The notes: generated from the letters alone by a model not told the origin. DNA of 23,209 nt from Cytophagaceae bacterium (GCA_021151805.1 JAGKWN010000063.1:1-23209), one strand, 5' to 3'; positions 1-8,641 are shown, counted from the first letter of the stretch. Numbers and translations: made by a program.

Positions 1-45
1 CTGATATACATAATACTCTTTTTAAAAGCCGTTTGGGATTAAAAA

Positions 46-79
46 AAATAAAGCTGAAAATTTCTTTTCAGCTTTATTT
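46..79 (-). terminator. Rho-independent terminator of glyS
   Basis: A perfect 15-bp inverted repeat (46-60 with 65-79) has a 4-nt loop that reads GAAA on the minus strand. On that strand the stem is followed by a run of eight T (complement of the A run at 41-48). It lies 19 bp past the glyS stop codon, so it should end that transcript. Confidence 0.9.
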
Positions 80-97
80 AAAATAAGAATTAATATT

Positions 98-1600
98 TTA
101 CACCTTCTCCAAGATCGTTCTCCAGCTCGTCTCTTTACGGATCTTCAGACGTAGTTCGCTGATGGGAACTCTTTCCTGTTCCATCGAATCACGGTGACGG
201 ATCGTAACGGTGTTGTCTTCTAAAGTCTGATGATCTACCGCGATACAGAATGGTGTTCCGATCAAGTCGTTACGTGTGTAACGCTTACCGATCGAATCTT
301 TATCTTCATACGTTACCTTGATATCGTATTTCAATTCGTTGTAAATTTCCATCGCTTTCTCAGGCAAGCCGTCTTTCTTGGTGATCGGAAGAATCGCTGC
401 TTTGATCGGCGCCAGTGTCGGATGTAGTTTTAAGTACACACGCTCTTTCTGGTTTTCGCCTTCGCCTGTTACTTCTTCTGTATATGCATTACACAACACA
501 GCAAGGAAACATCTGTCGGCACCCACGGAAGTTTCAACTACATATGGTACATAATTACCATAAGGTTTACCCGTAGCTTCATCAATATCGTTATCAAAAT
601 ACTGTTGTTTCTTTTTCGATAATTCCTGGTGGTTACCCAAATCGAAATCGGTACGTGAGTGGATACCTTCCATTTCCTTGAAGCCAAACGGGAATTCGAA
701 TTCAATATCTACCGCAGCATTCGCATAGTGCGCAAGTTTTTCGTGATCATGGAATTTCAATTTCTCTGCCGGCAAACCAATAGCCTTGTGCCAGTTCAAA
801 CGCGACTCTTTCCATTTTTTGTACCATTCCATTTCCGTCCCAGGGCGGATAAAGAACTGCATTTCCATCTGTTCAAATTCACGCATACGGAACGTGAATT
901 GTCTTGCAACAATTTCGTTACGGAATGCTTTACCGATCTGTGCAATACCAAACGGTATTTTCATACGGCCTGTTTTCTGTACGTTCAGGAAGTTTACGAA
1001 AATCCCTTGTGCCGTTTCCGGTCTTAAATAAATCGTGCTTGCATCTTCTGCAACAGAACCTACCTGCGTAGAGAACATCAGGTTGAACTGACGTACTTCG
1101 GTCCAGTTTGCGGTGCCGCTTACCGGACAAGTAATTTTTTCATTCGTGATCAGATCCTGTACACCTTTCAGATCATCGGCTTCAAGCAAACGCGCCAGTT
1201 TTTTTACCAGTGCATCAGCCTCGTCCTTTTTACCCGCAGCTTCCATTTGTGCCGCGCGCTCTTCAACAAGCACATCAGCTCTATATCTTTTCTTTGAATC
1301 TTTGTTATCAATCATCGGATCGCTGAAACCATCAATGTGGCCCGAAGCTTTCCAGGTTAACGGATGCATAAAGATCGCCGCATCAATACCAACGATGTTG
1401 TCGTTCAGCTGCGTCATTGCTTTATACCAAACTGTTTTGATGTTGTTTTTCAATTCAACACCCATTTGTCCGTAATCGTATACTGCCTGCAACCCGTCAT
1501 AAATTTCTGATGAAGGAAAAACAAAACCATATTCTTTCGCGTGCGAAACGATTTTTTTCATCAGGCCGTTTTCGGCCGGGGCAACTACTTTATTTTCCAT
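98..1600 (-). CDS. glyS: Glycyl-tRNA synthetase (dimeric type)
   Basis: Charges tRNA-Gly with glycine in the cytoplasm. The 500-residue protein has the single-chain alpha2 class II architecture rather than the split GlyQ/GlyS form. Visible signatures are RPETAQGIFVNF followed by class II motif 2 (FRNEI, then FTFRMREFEQMEMQFF) and motif 3 around VVETSVGADRCFLAVLCNAY. A C-terminal anticodon-binding domain begins near HPTLAPIKAAILPI and ends with a TVTIRHRDSMEQ segment. A lysine- and alanine-rich insertion with a CPVSG segment sits between the N-terminal part and the catalytic core, as is usual for this family. The ATG at 1600 gives a full-length N-terminus. The gene stands alone, is followed by a strong terminator, and is divergent from hemH. 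Family and function are secure. Confidence 0.97.
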   Translation of the reverse strand: MENKVVAPAENGLMKKIVSHAKEYGFVFPSSEIYDGLQAVYDYGQMGVELKNNIKTVWYKAMTQLNDNIVGIDAAIFMHPLTWKASGHIDGFSDPMIDNKDSKKRYRADVLVEERAAQMEAAGKKDEADALVKKLARLLEADDLKGVQDLITNEKITCPVSGTANWTEVRQFNLMFSTQVGSVAEDASTIYLRPETAQGIFVNFLNVQKTGRMKIPFGIAQIGKAFRNEIVARQFTFRMREFEQMEMQFFIRPGTEMEWYKKWKESRLNWHKAIGLPAEKLKFHDHEKLAHYANAAVDIEFEFPFGFKEMEGIHSRTDFDLGNHQELSKKKQQYFDNDIDEATGKPYGNYVPYVVETSVGADRCFLAVLCNAYTEEVTGEGENQKERVYLKLHPTLAPIKAAILPITKKDGLPEKAMEIYNELKYDIKVTYEDKDSIGKRYTRNDLIGTPFCIAVDHQTLEDNTVTIRHRDSMEQERVPISELRLKIRKETSWRTILEKV

Positions 1601-1712
1601 GATTCTCGTTTATACGTATTTATCACTATTTTAATTTTTTAATCCGGATCAGATATTGAGAAATTTAAATCATTCTGCTGATACAAATCACAACTTTAAA
1701 ACAGTTATTTGT

Positions 1713-1720
1713 TAAGTTTG
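1713..1720 (+). promoter_or_regulatory. Possible Bacteroidota-type -7 element for hemH
   Basis: TAAGTTTG matches the Bacteroidota -7 consensus TAnnTTTG exactly and lies 18 bp before the ATG at 1739. No good -33 TTTG partner is visible at the usual 19-21 bp spacing, so this is tentative. If real, transcription would start after the upstream TTG at 1709, which supports ATG 1739 as the start codon. Confidence 0.35.
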
Positions 1721-1738
1721 CAAATTAAATATGTTTCT

Positions 1739-2773
1739 ATGGCATTGCCTAATAAAAAATCCAAAACAGCTGTCTTTCTCATCAATCTGGGTACACCGGA
1801 TAGTCCAAATACACCGGATGTGCGCAAATACCTGCGCCAGTTTTTAATGGACCGCCGGGTGATTGACATTCCATGGTTTAACCGTTGGATGCTGATTAAC
1901 ATGATCATAGCTCCTTTCCGTGCGCCAAAATCTGCACATGAATATAAGAAATTGTGGACTGAAAAAGGTTCGCCGCTGATGTTCCATGGCGTGGCTGTGA
2001 AGGAATTATTGCAGCAGGCTTTGGGCGACAGCTACAAAGTTGTGCTGGGCATGCGTTACCAGAATCCTTCCATAGAATCTGCCGCCAAAGAACTGGAAGG
2101 CAAAGGTTACAATAAAATCATTGTTATTCCTCTGTTCCCGCAATATGCATCTGCATCTACCGGCTCTGCCGTGGAAGAAGCATTGCGTGTACTGGGTAAA
2201 TGGGAGATCACGCCGCACATAGAAGTAATCTCGAAATTCTTTGATCACCCGTTATTCATCAAAGCCTTTGCAGAGATCGGCCGCAAATACCTGGAGCAAA
2301 GAAACTGGGATCATATTATTTTCTCGTACCATGGTATTCCGGAAAGACAGATCACCAAAGCTTCTGTCGGCGACCAGTGCAAGCTGGGTACCTGCTGTCA
2401 GGTATACGGCTCACGCAACGAATATTGCTACCGCGCACAATGTTATGAAACAACCCGTTTGCTGGTAAAAGAACTTGGCCTGGCAGAAGGTTCGTACTCC
2501 GTTTCTTTCCAGTCGCGTTTGGGCAAAACACCTTGGATTAAGCCCTACACCGACCACAACATTGAAGAGCTGGCTAAAGCAGGTAAGAAAAGCATTTTGT
2601 TTTACTCACCATCGTTTATTGCTGATTGTCTGGAAACAACCATCGAAGGTGGCGAAGAGTACAAGGAATTATTTGAAGAAAACGGTGGCAAAGACTGGCA
2701 GTTGATCGAAAGTTTAAATACACACCCTACCTGGATCGAATGCCTGAAGGATATGGTTGTGAGTAAAGGATAA
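1739..2773 (+). CDS. hemH: Ferrochelatase with internal cysteine cluster
   Basis: Inserts Fe2+ into a porphyrin as the last step of heme synthesis. From ATG 1739 the protein has 344 residues; the reading frame is open back to a TTG at 1709, but that would place about ten non-family residues before MALPNKK. The N-terminal AVFLINLGTPDSP, the catalytic-histidine motif SYHGIPER (His198) and the C-terminal DCLETT glutamate (Glu299) are diagnostic of ferrochelatases. Just after the histidine motif lie Cys214, Cys219, Cys220, Cys230 and Cys235 within 22 residues. This matches the described bacterial class whose [2Fe-2S] cluster is held by an internal four-cysteine segment of about 20 residues (known from Myxococcus xanthus) rather than by C-terminal cysteines. 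Cluster binding is inferred. No other heme gene is adjacent. Confidence 0.95.
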   Translation: MALPNKKSKTAVFLINLGTPDSPNTPDVRKYLRQFLMDRRVIDIPWFNRWMLINMIIAPFRAPKSAHEYKKLWTEKGSPLMFHGVAVKELLQQALGDSYKVVLGMRYQNPSIESAAKELEGKGYNKIIVIPLFPQYASASTGSAVEEALRVLGKWEITPHIEVISKFFDHPLFIKAFAEIGRKYLEQRNWDHIIFSYHGIPERQITKASVGDQCKLGTCCQVYGSRNEYCYRAQCYETTRLLVKELGLAEGSYSVSFQSRLGKTPWIKPYTDHNIEELAKAGKKSILFYSPSFIADCLETTIEGGEEYKELFEENGGKDWQLIESLNTHPTWIECLKDMVVSKG

Positions 2774-2783
2774 CTCTTAATTT

Positions 2784-2876
2784 AAACGCAAAGAGCGCAA
2801 AGAAAAAAAACGCCAGGAACGCAAAAAATAAATTTCATTTAAAACACTTTGCGCCCTTCGCCACCGCGGAGCGTTT
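2784..2876. repeat. Intergenic inverted repeat
   Basis: The left arm at 2784-2802 (AAACGCAAAGAGCGCAAAG) is matched by a longer, imperfect right arm at 2847-2876, which starts CTTTGCGC and ends GCGTTT. An internal GAACGCAAA copy of the motif lies at 2817-2825. The composition is unlike the neighbouring genes. Similar 'gcgcaaag...ctttgcg' intergenic strings are common in Bacteroidota chromosomes, so this is probably a dispersed repeat. There is no T run, so it is not a typical terminator. Confidence 0.55.
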
Positions 2877-2895
2877 AGAATTTTATATATATTTT

Positions 2896-4371
2896 ATGCA
2901 AAAAAAGAAAAACTCAATCATTTACATTTTTTTACTGCTGGCCCTGCTGGCAGACTTTGCATATTCGTATTATCAATATTCACTGGCGCGGTTTGATGGT
3001 GATCTTGTTCCCATTGTGGCACCAAGCGAAGGCTATACAAAGGTATTAAGTGAACCTATCGGTTGGCCGGCTTTTGCCCATGGTGAAATTTATCCCGCAA
3101 CAAACCGGTTTACCGCACACGCAACACTTTCCGGTTATTTTAAGCACATGCCGCTTTTTCTGCAGCACTTTGTAAATCCGATCGAAAGCGTTTTTATGAG
3201 TGCAACGCTGGCAAAAATTTTTATGCATATCTCGATTGTATTTCTGCTGGGCTGGTTCATCTCCGGTTTGTTTAAGTTCAGATGGCAGGAGTGCGTGTTG
3301 GGAGCCGCGCTTGTAAGTCCGTTTTTATTTACCAGCGGACCATACGAAGAGTACATGTCCATCATTGATTACTCGATCACTTATGCTATGTTCTATGCTT
3401 TGCCATTCGTGTGCATTTTATTTCTGCTCATTCCGTTCTATAAAAAAGCGCTTGATCCATCCTATGACTTTCCGTTGTGGTTAAAACCAATTTCATTGTT
3501 GCTGGTTGTGCTGCTGGCATTTTTTGGTGCACTGCCGGCCCCTGTTTTAACAATCGCAGTAACCATTACTTTCCTGTATTTCTTTTTAAATCATTTTAAT
3601 GCTGAACCGTCTTCGTCGATTTTCATAAAAACATTTCATTCGATAAAAAAAATTAATGTTCAGCTTTTCATTTTTTTAACCTTCACGTTGCTGGTTTGTT
3701 TGTACTCCATTTATGTAGGTACAAAGAATTTCGAAAACACCTGGACTCCTTTATCCTTATGGGAAAGGTATTGCCGTTTACCCAAAGGAATCTGGGATTG
3801 CTTCTTTACGTTTGAGCGCGGACCCTTTTATTTAGTAATTGCCCTGGCCGTAAACATTTTTTTCCTGATTAAGTCACGCAAAAAAGAAACGGCTGTCTTT
3901 TTTAAGATTGCTATTTTACTGTCAATTTTTTCAGCTGTATATATCCTGCTGCTGCCAATGGGTGGCTACCGCGATTACAGACCCTTCATACTTCGCAGAG
4001 ACACCATCCTTCCGGTTTTGGTGCTGATGTATTTTTGCTGGGGGGCTTCTTCCGTATTACTTATTAAACTGTTCAGAGGTTTAGTAAAAAGAATTTATAT
4101 CTGCTTTTTAATTGGTATCTCATTCTTTTACATGAATAAAGATGCTGTACCAACGTATACAAATACCTGTGAAAAAGAATACCTGCAGGAACTGGCAATC
4201 AAATCAAAAGGGTCTGAAAATTGTATAAAACTGAAAAGAGATTGTACCGTTATTAACTGGGGATTTACGGATAACTGTGAGCGGTCGCAGCTGATCGGGT
4301 CAATGCTTTATTACTGGCACATCACTTCCAGAAAAGTAGAATTTTACCAGCCTGAAGAAGAGAAAAAATAA
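2896..4371 (+). CDS. Multi-spanning membrane protein of unknown function
   Basis: I do not recognise this 491-residue protein. It opens with a short basic stretch (MQKKKNS) and a hydrophobic helix at about residues 8-24, followed by a polar region at about 25-100. From residue 105 to 415 there are roughly nine to ten further hydrophobic helices with short loops. A C-terminal soluble tail of about 75 residues carries several cysteines (CEKEY, NCIKLKRDC, DNCER). The general layout resembles uncharacterised inner-membrane proteins of the polyprenyl-linked glycosyltransferase type, but no diagnostic motif is visible and I do not assign that function. It is convergent with the sugar aminotransferase gene, separated by only 10 bp, with no strong terminator between them. 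A repeat element lies directly upstream. Confidence 0.75.
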   Translation: MQKKKNSIIYIFLLLALLADFAYSYYQYSLARFDGDLVPIVAPSEGYTKVLSEPIGWPAFAHGEIYPATNRFTAHATLSGYFKHMPLFLQHFVNPIESVFMSATLAKIFMHISIVFLLGWFISGLFKFRWQECVLGAALVSPFLFTSGPYEEYMSIIDYSITYAMFYALPFVCILFLLIPFYKKALDPSYDFPLWLKPISLLLVVLLAFFGALPAPVLTIAVTITFLYFFLNHFNAEPSSSIFIKTFHSIKKINVQLFIFLTFTLLVCLYSIYVGTKNFENTWTPLSLWERYCRLPKGIWDCFFTFERGPFYLVIALAVNIFFLIKSRKKETAVFFKIAILLSIFSAVYILLLPMGGYRDYRPFILRRDTILPVLVLMYFCWGASSVLLIKLFRGLVKRIYICFLIGISFFYMNKDAVPTYTNTCEKEYLQELAIKSKGSENCIKLKRDCTVINWGFTDNCERSQLIGSMLYYWHITSRKVEFYQPEEEKK

Positions 4372-4381
4372 TTGCGAGCGA

Positions 4382-5491
4382 TCATGCCTGCAAACAGTTT
4401 TTGATCGCATCACATACATATTCCGTTTCTTCTTTTTTCATTCCCGGATAAATCGGCAAACTTAAAACTGTTTCCGCCAATGTTTCGGTTACAGGCAAAC
4501 TTCCTTTTTTGGTATTTAAAAACTCGTACGCCTTTTGCAGGTGCGGCGGCACCGGATAATGAATGCCTGTTTGTACGCCGTATTTCTGCAGCTGCTCTTT
4601 CAGTTCATCTCTTCTTTCTGTGCGTACTACATACTGGTGATAAACATGTGTACTGTCTGGTGATGCAACCGGAAGTATCAAATCCGTAATTTCTTTAAGC
4701 GCTGATGAATAAATTGCAGCCGTCTGTCTGCGCTCCTCGTTCCAGCGATCCAGGTGGTTTAATTTGATCGACAGGATTCCGGCCTGTATTTCATCCAGGC
4801 GGGAATTGATACCCGTTGTTTCATAAAAATATTTTTCTTCCGATCCGTAATTACCAAACATACGGATCTGCTGCGCAAGTGATTCATCGTTGGTTGTTAC
4901 AGCACCGCCGTCACCATAAGCAGCCAACGGTTTCACCGGATAAAAACTTGTTGCGTTTACAATTCCGAAACTTCCGGTCTTCCTGCCTTTATAAATTGCG
5001 CCGTGTGCCTGCGCATTATCTTCAATCACGTACAAATCATTTTTTTCAGCAAGAGCAAGAATCTGATTCATCTCACAAGGCAAACCATACAAGTGCACAG
5101 GAATGATTGCTTTGGTTCGTTCTGTAATTTTTGTTTCAATTTCTTCAGCCGTGATATTGAATGTGTTCGGATCCGGCTCCGCCAACACCGGCATGGCGCC
5201 TACTTGTGTAACGGCTAAAAGTGTTGCAATAAAACTATTTGCGGGAACGATAACTTCGTGGCCTTTGCCAACTTTTAATGCACGCAGCGAAAGTGTGAGT
5301 GCGTCAAGTCCGTTGCCTACACCAACACAATGCCTAACCGAATGATATGCAGCATATTCTTTTTCAAATTGTGTAACACGCTCACCCAATACATACCAGG
5401 CATCGGCATGCAGCTCTTTATAAAAAGCCTGTACTTCTCTTTCGATTTCAACATTCTGATGGGTTAATGTAAAAAAGGGAATGTGTTTCAT
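4382..5491 (-). CDS. DegT/DnrJ/EryC1/StrS-family PLP aminotransferase
   Basis: Predicted PLP-dependent transaminase acting on nucleotide-linked keto-sugars to make amino sugars for surface polysaccharide. The 369 residues match the usual family length. Key features are GVGNGLDALTLSLRAL near residue 57, the PLP-contacting IEDNAQAHGA (Asp158), and SFYPVKPLAAYGDGGA, in which Lys187 should form the internal aldimine. The GINSRLDEIQAGIL segment and a GIHYPVPPHLQ segment near the C-terminus follow. The substrate cannot be told from sequence; FdtB- or WecE-like enzymes are the nearest kinds. No nucleotide-sugar dehydratase or acyltransferase is adjacent, so the pathway context is missing. It starts at ATG 5491, downstream of the gldM terminator hairpins on the same strand, and presumably has its own promoter. 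Confidence 0.9.
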   Translation of the reverse strand: MKHIPFFTLTHQNVEIEREVQAFYKELHADAWYVLGERVTQFEKEYAAYHSVRHCVGVGNGLDALTLSLRALKVGKGHEVIVPANSFIATLLAVTQVGAMPVLAEPDPNTFNITAEEIETKITERTKAIIPVHLYGLPCEMNQILALAEKNDLYVIEDNAQAHGAIYKGRKTGSFGIVNATSFYPVKPLAAYGDGGAVTTNDESLAQQIRMFGNYGSEEKYFYETTGINSRLDEIQAGILSIKLNHLDRWNEERRQTAAIYSSALKEITDLILPVASPDSTHVYHQYVVRTERRDELKEQLQKYGVQTGIHYPVPPHLQKAYEFLNTKKGSLPVTETLAETVLSLPIYPGMKKEETEYVCDAIKNCLQA

Positions 5492-5561
5492 AAATTACGC
5501 GTGTATATATTATTTAAATATAAATGTTTATTTCAAGGAAGAAGAATAAACGGTTATAAAA

Positions 5562-5604
5562 CAAGAACTCTCCAAGGGTTTAAAACGCTTGGAGAGTATT
5601 CTTG
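5562..5604 (-). terminator. Hairpin between gldM and the aminotransferase gene
   Basis: A perfect 10-bp stem (ACTCTCCAAG at 5567-5576 with CTTGGAGAGT at 5588-5597) can be extended by CAAGA/TCTTG with a small bulge. It is the second hairpin after gldM on the minus strand. The following sequence is only moderately T-rich, so it could be a back-up terminator or a structure in the aminotransferase leader. Confidence 0.55.
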
Positions 5605-5618
5605 CTCGTCAGAAAAAT

Positions 5619-5648
5619 AAACTCCTTAACTAAAAGTTAAAGGAGTTT
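5619..5648 (-). terminator. Rho-independent terminator of gldM
   Basis: The stem AAACTCCT-TAACT / AGTTA-AGGAGTTT (5619-5631 with 5635-5648) has a three-base loop and one bulged A at 5640. On the minus strand it is followed by ATTTTTC. It begins 9 bp past the gldM stop codon. A T run also follows on the plus strand, so it could work in both directions. Confidence 0.8.
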
Positions 5649-5656
5649 TTAAAAAA

Positions 5657-7267
5657 TTAATTGTTGAGTATAGGAATTAAAATCGGCGTGGAAGCAACTT
5701 TTACTTCTTCCCAAACACCCAGGTAATTTTTGCGCATTACTTTTTTCGGTGTTACAAAAATCATGTCTTTGTCCTGCAGGTTCTGTGATTTGCCGCCCAT
5801 GCTTACCTGCTGTTCCGTCGGTAACATTTTCCCAAGACCCGGAACCGGTTTTCTGCCGCGGCCAAAATCAATTTCCCATTCGGTAACTTTATAGTAACAA
5901 TCTTCAGGTTGGCTGGCAGCAAAGTCTGCATCAGCAATGGCTTTAATGGAAATGTTTTTTAAAGCCAGGGAAGAAATTCCGGTGCGGGCATTTACCAATT
6001 GTCCGTTTACACGCACTTCAATCGTTGGCTTCGGAATTGCTTTTACTTTAAATGCTTCTTCTCCGATAAATTGTCCTTTGTTGTACACAGCAACTTTTGT
6101 TGTTGGTGAACTTGGTATAATATATACACGACCTTTTGTACCGGTAGATTTAACTGTAGCACCCGTAGCTCTGAATTCCGGATTGTACTCTGCACCCAGT
6201 GCCGGCACCATGATATCTACTTTATTTCCGCAGTTGAAATATAAACCTGTCTGCGCTGCCGATTGAATCTGAATCACAGGCTTCACCACAAAATATTCTT
6301 CTGTAACTGTGTACACCGTATCTTTACCATCCGGTTTTTTAACTTTTATCTGTGCTGTCCATGTCTTTTTTAACAAACCTTCTGCATTATATGCGCCACC
6401 GCTTGCCAGAAAATTATAGGCACCGATACCTTGAGAATTCACGGACAGATTTTGTGTACCTACCTGCATCAATGGTTGTTGTGAAGTTGAAGTTGCCGCC
6501 ATCATTACTTCCGCTTCGTACTTCGTTCCGGCAGGAATGTATTTACTTGTTGCACGCACAACCGGCTTCAGACTATTAAATTTATAATCACCGCGACCAA
6601 CGTCTGACATGTACTGTGTCATCAAAGCACTTTCCATATTCGTAACTTTTGTTTCCAGATCACTGATCACGGCCATGGCTGCAACCAGCGGCGTCTGTGC
6701 AAAATTCACCTGTGCAAAATCTTTATTCTTTTGATCAGCATTGTTTTTATAGATCGGATCATCTTTGGCATCAAGTGCAATTTTCGGGAATGATTTTCCA
6801 GACAACTTACTTACAAATGCTACATATTCGTTCAGCTTATTCTGCAGCTCGTATGCCTTGCCATTGGATTTGTTGGTTCCCAGCATATACACTTCCACTT
6901 CGGTTTCTTCTTTCGCGCCTTTCAAATTTCCGTCTTCATCGTAACCACCGGTCTTCTCAATCATTTCTGTTTTTAATTTTTCCATGTAGATACGCATCTC
7001 CTGTGTTTTCTCGCGCAAGCTCAGTGCATTTTTTGCCAGCGCAATTTCGTCGCTGCGATTGCCTCTTTCTTTCACAGCTTTCTGTATTTCAAACAATCGA
7101 TCGCCGTTATAGATTGCAGCATTCGTTACGCCGGTTTCTATACTTTCATTCAATGCATAAAATTTTTCAATCACAGCAGAACTTACCTGTAAGGCAAGCA
7201 AGGCTGTCAGCACGAGGTACATCATACCAATCATGCGTTGTCTGGGAGTTTCTTTTCCTGATGCCAT
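5657..7267 (-). CDS. gldM: Gliding motility / type IX secretion protein GldM
   Basis: GldM (PorM) is the inner-membrane component whose single N-terminal helix packs with GldL to form the proton-driven motor of the type IX secretion system. Its large periplasmic part reaches towards the GldK/GldN ring. The protein is 536 residues, close to family length. The N-terminus MASGKETPRQRMIGMMYLVL is highly characteristic, with the conserved arginine (R9) just before the transmembrane helix (about residues 13-34). A helical region follows to about residue 215, then beta-rich domains, consistent with the known multi-domain periplasmic stalk. Unusually, gldL and gldN are not adjacent: downstream is an aminotransferase and upstream a divergent lipoprotein gene. 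This may therefore be a second, orphan GldM copy. Assignment to the family is secure; its role relative to any main gldKLMN locus is unknown. Confidence 0.93.
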   Translation of the reverse strand: MASGKETPRQRMIGMMYLVLTALLALQVSSAVIEKFYALNESIETGVTNAAIYNGDRLFEIQKAVKERGNRSDEIALAKNALSLREKTQEMRIYMEKLKTEMIEKTGGYDEDGNLKGAKEETEVEVYMLGTNKSNGKAYELQNKLNEYVAFVSKLSGKSFPKIALDAKDDPIYKNNADQKNKDFAQVNFAQTPLVAAMAVISDLETKVTNMESALMTQYMSDVGRGDYKFNSLKPVVRATSKYIPAGTKYEAEVMMAATSTSQQPLMQVGTQNLSVNSQGIGAYNFLASGGAYNAEGLLKKTWTAQIKVKKPDGKDTVYTVTEEYFVVKPVIQIQSAAQTGLYFNCGNKVDIMVPALGAEYNPEFRATGATVKSTGTKGRVYIIPSSPTTKVAVYNKGQFIGEEAFKVKAIPKPTIEVRVNGQLVNARTGISSLALKNISIKAIADADFAASQPEDCYYKVTEWEIDFGRGRKPVPGLGKMLPTEQQVSMGGKSQNLQDKDMIFVTPKKVMRKNYLGVWEEVKVASTPILIPILNN

Positions 7268-7426
7268 AATTCAAATCTGTTAAGTGAATAATTACTTGTT
7301 TGATTGAATAATGTGGAGGAACAAAAAAGATACACGCTTCCTTAAAAAAATTTTATTGGGTTACTGATGTTTTTGTAAAACTGTAACCAAAATACAACGG
7401 CTGCATTATGTTCTTTATAAAATACG

Positions 7427-8431
7427 ATGCTTATGAAAACTGTTGTTATAACTTTTGCTGCAGCTGCGCTTTTCTGTTTCAGCTGTAAACCCATGAACCG
7501 CAGCATCGGCCTGCGTCAGGTATATGAGTATCCTGTAATATCATCGAAACCACAAGCGCCAGACTTAACAAAAATTTTATCTGTACCTGTACAGACATTT
7601 TATCTGGAATCAAATACAGATACTATATTCTATGGCAAAGAAGGAACCATACTTTTTATTCGTCCCGCATGTTTAACATTTCACGACAGTACTGCAGCAA
7701 CAGGAAAAATAAAATTTGAACTGAAAGAAATATACAGTAAGGAAGCGTTGCTGAAAGAGCGGGCCTACACAGTTTCAAACGGCAGCGTATTAGAGAGCGA
7801 CGGGTCTGTTTACATCAATGCTTTTTCTGAAAACGCCACTCCTTTATATATAGCATGTGATGATGCGGTTAAAATACGCTTGCCAAAATATATTCAAACC
7901 AACATGACGTATTTTGAAGGCATGCGAAATGAAGATGGAAATATGAACTGGAATCTGAGTGACAACATCAATCCTGTATATGAAGAACGCGATACAGAAT
8001 CTTTCATTGCAGAAGATGATTCGTATGAAGAAACGCAAATTCAAAAAAGTTTAAACACCTATTTTTTCTCCATCAAAAACTTCGGTTGGATTAATTGTGA
8101 CCGTTTTTACGACGATCCGAGGAACAAAACCAGTTTCGTGGCCACATTCAATGCTCCGGAGTCAGAAAAAAAATTTACAGAAGTATATAACTATATCGTA
8201 TTTGATTCGTTGATGAGTGTAATTCCTTTATATAAAGACAATTCCGGACAATGGGTATGTACGGATCTACCGGTAGGCGCCCCCGTTACCTGCATATCCA
8301 TTCAGAAAACGGACACACATTTATATTATGGAATTGAAAAAACCCGGGTGGGCGATCGGGAGTCGCTCATTATTCAATTAAATGCAATTAATGAACAGGA
8401 ATTGCAAAAACAATTGGATTTATCTCTTTAA
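7427..8431 (+). CDS. Uncharacterised lipoprotein
   Basis: I do not recognise a named family for this 334-residue protein. It has a lipoprotein signal peptide with a lipobox-like FCFSC (Cys20 counting from ATG 7427; a second in-frame ATG at 7433 is an equally good start). The mature part begins with a proline-rich linker. A segment at about residues 66-140 (YGKEGTILFIRP, GKIKFELKEIYSKEALL, SNGSVLESDGSVYINAF) resembles a beta-rich module seen in Bacteroidota surface proteins, where a 'GT-x-I-x-I-P' strand is followed by a 'G-x-L-E-T-x-G' turn. It lies between and divergent from gldM and upstream of gldJ, so a link to gliding or secretion is possible but is inference from position only. Confidence 0.8.
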   Translation: MLMKTVVITFAAAALFCFSCKPMNRSIGLRQVYEYPVISSKPQAPDLTKILSVPVQTFYLESNTDTIFYGKEGTILFIRPACLTFHDSTAATGKIKFELKEIYSKEALLKERAYTVSNGSVLESDGSVYINAFSENATPLYIACDDAVKIRLPKYIQTNMTYFEGMRNEDGNMNWNLSDNINPVYEERDTESFIAEDDSYEETQIQKSLNTYFFSIKNFGWINCDRFYDDPRNKTSFVATFNAPESEKKFTEVYNYIVFDSLMSVIPLYKDNSGQWVCTDLPVGAPVTCISIQKTDTHLYYGIEKTRVGDRESLIIQLNAINEQELQKQLDLSL

Positions 8432-8560
8432 TGGGATAGATTTATAGGTATTTACAGAAGAATTTTATTCAAAAAGGGCTTTTCAGCTGTTTTAGAAAGA
8501 AAATTTTAATGTGTATATCGCTGTTTATGAACTGTGTCTAAATTCAAGTATCAAATTTCC

Positions 8561-8591
8561 TTTGATTTGTTGGATTTTAGATATAATGTGG
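8561..8591 (+). promoter_or_regulatory. Possible gldJ promoter
   Basis: TTTG at 8561-8564 is followed after 19 bp by TAATGTGG (8584-8591). This is a partial match to the Bacteroidota pattern TTTG-N19-21-TAnnTTTG, in a 210-bp gene-free stretch ahead of gldJ. It would give a leader of about 45 nt. The same segment also contains TATAAT at 8582-8587. Confidence 0.3.
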
Positions 8592-8641
8592 ATAAATTAG
8601 CACACTGAATTGGAAAATACTATCTATTAATTAAACAGGTT

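Noticed and set aside
1709..1738. TTG at 1709 as the hemH start
   Set aside because: It adds ten residues unlike the family N-terminus and would lie before the transcription start predicted from the TAAGTTTG element; ATG 1739 fits better.
4372..4393. Short imperfect stem between the convergent membrane-protein and aminotransferase genes
   Set aside because: TTGC/GCAA with wobble and mismatched pairs is too weak to call, although GTTTTT follows soon after on the plus strand.
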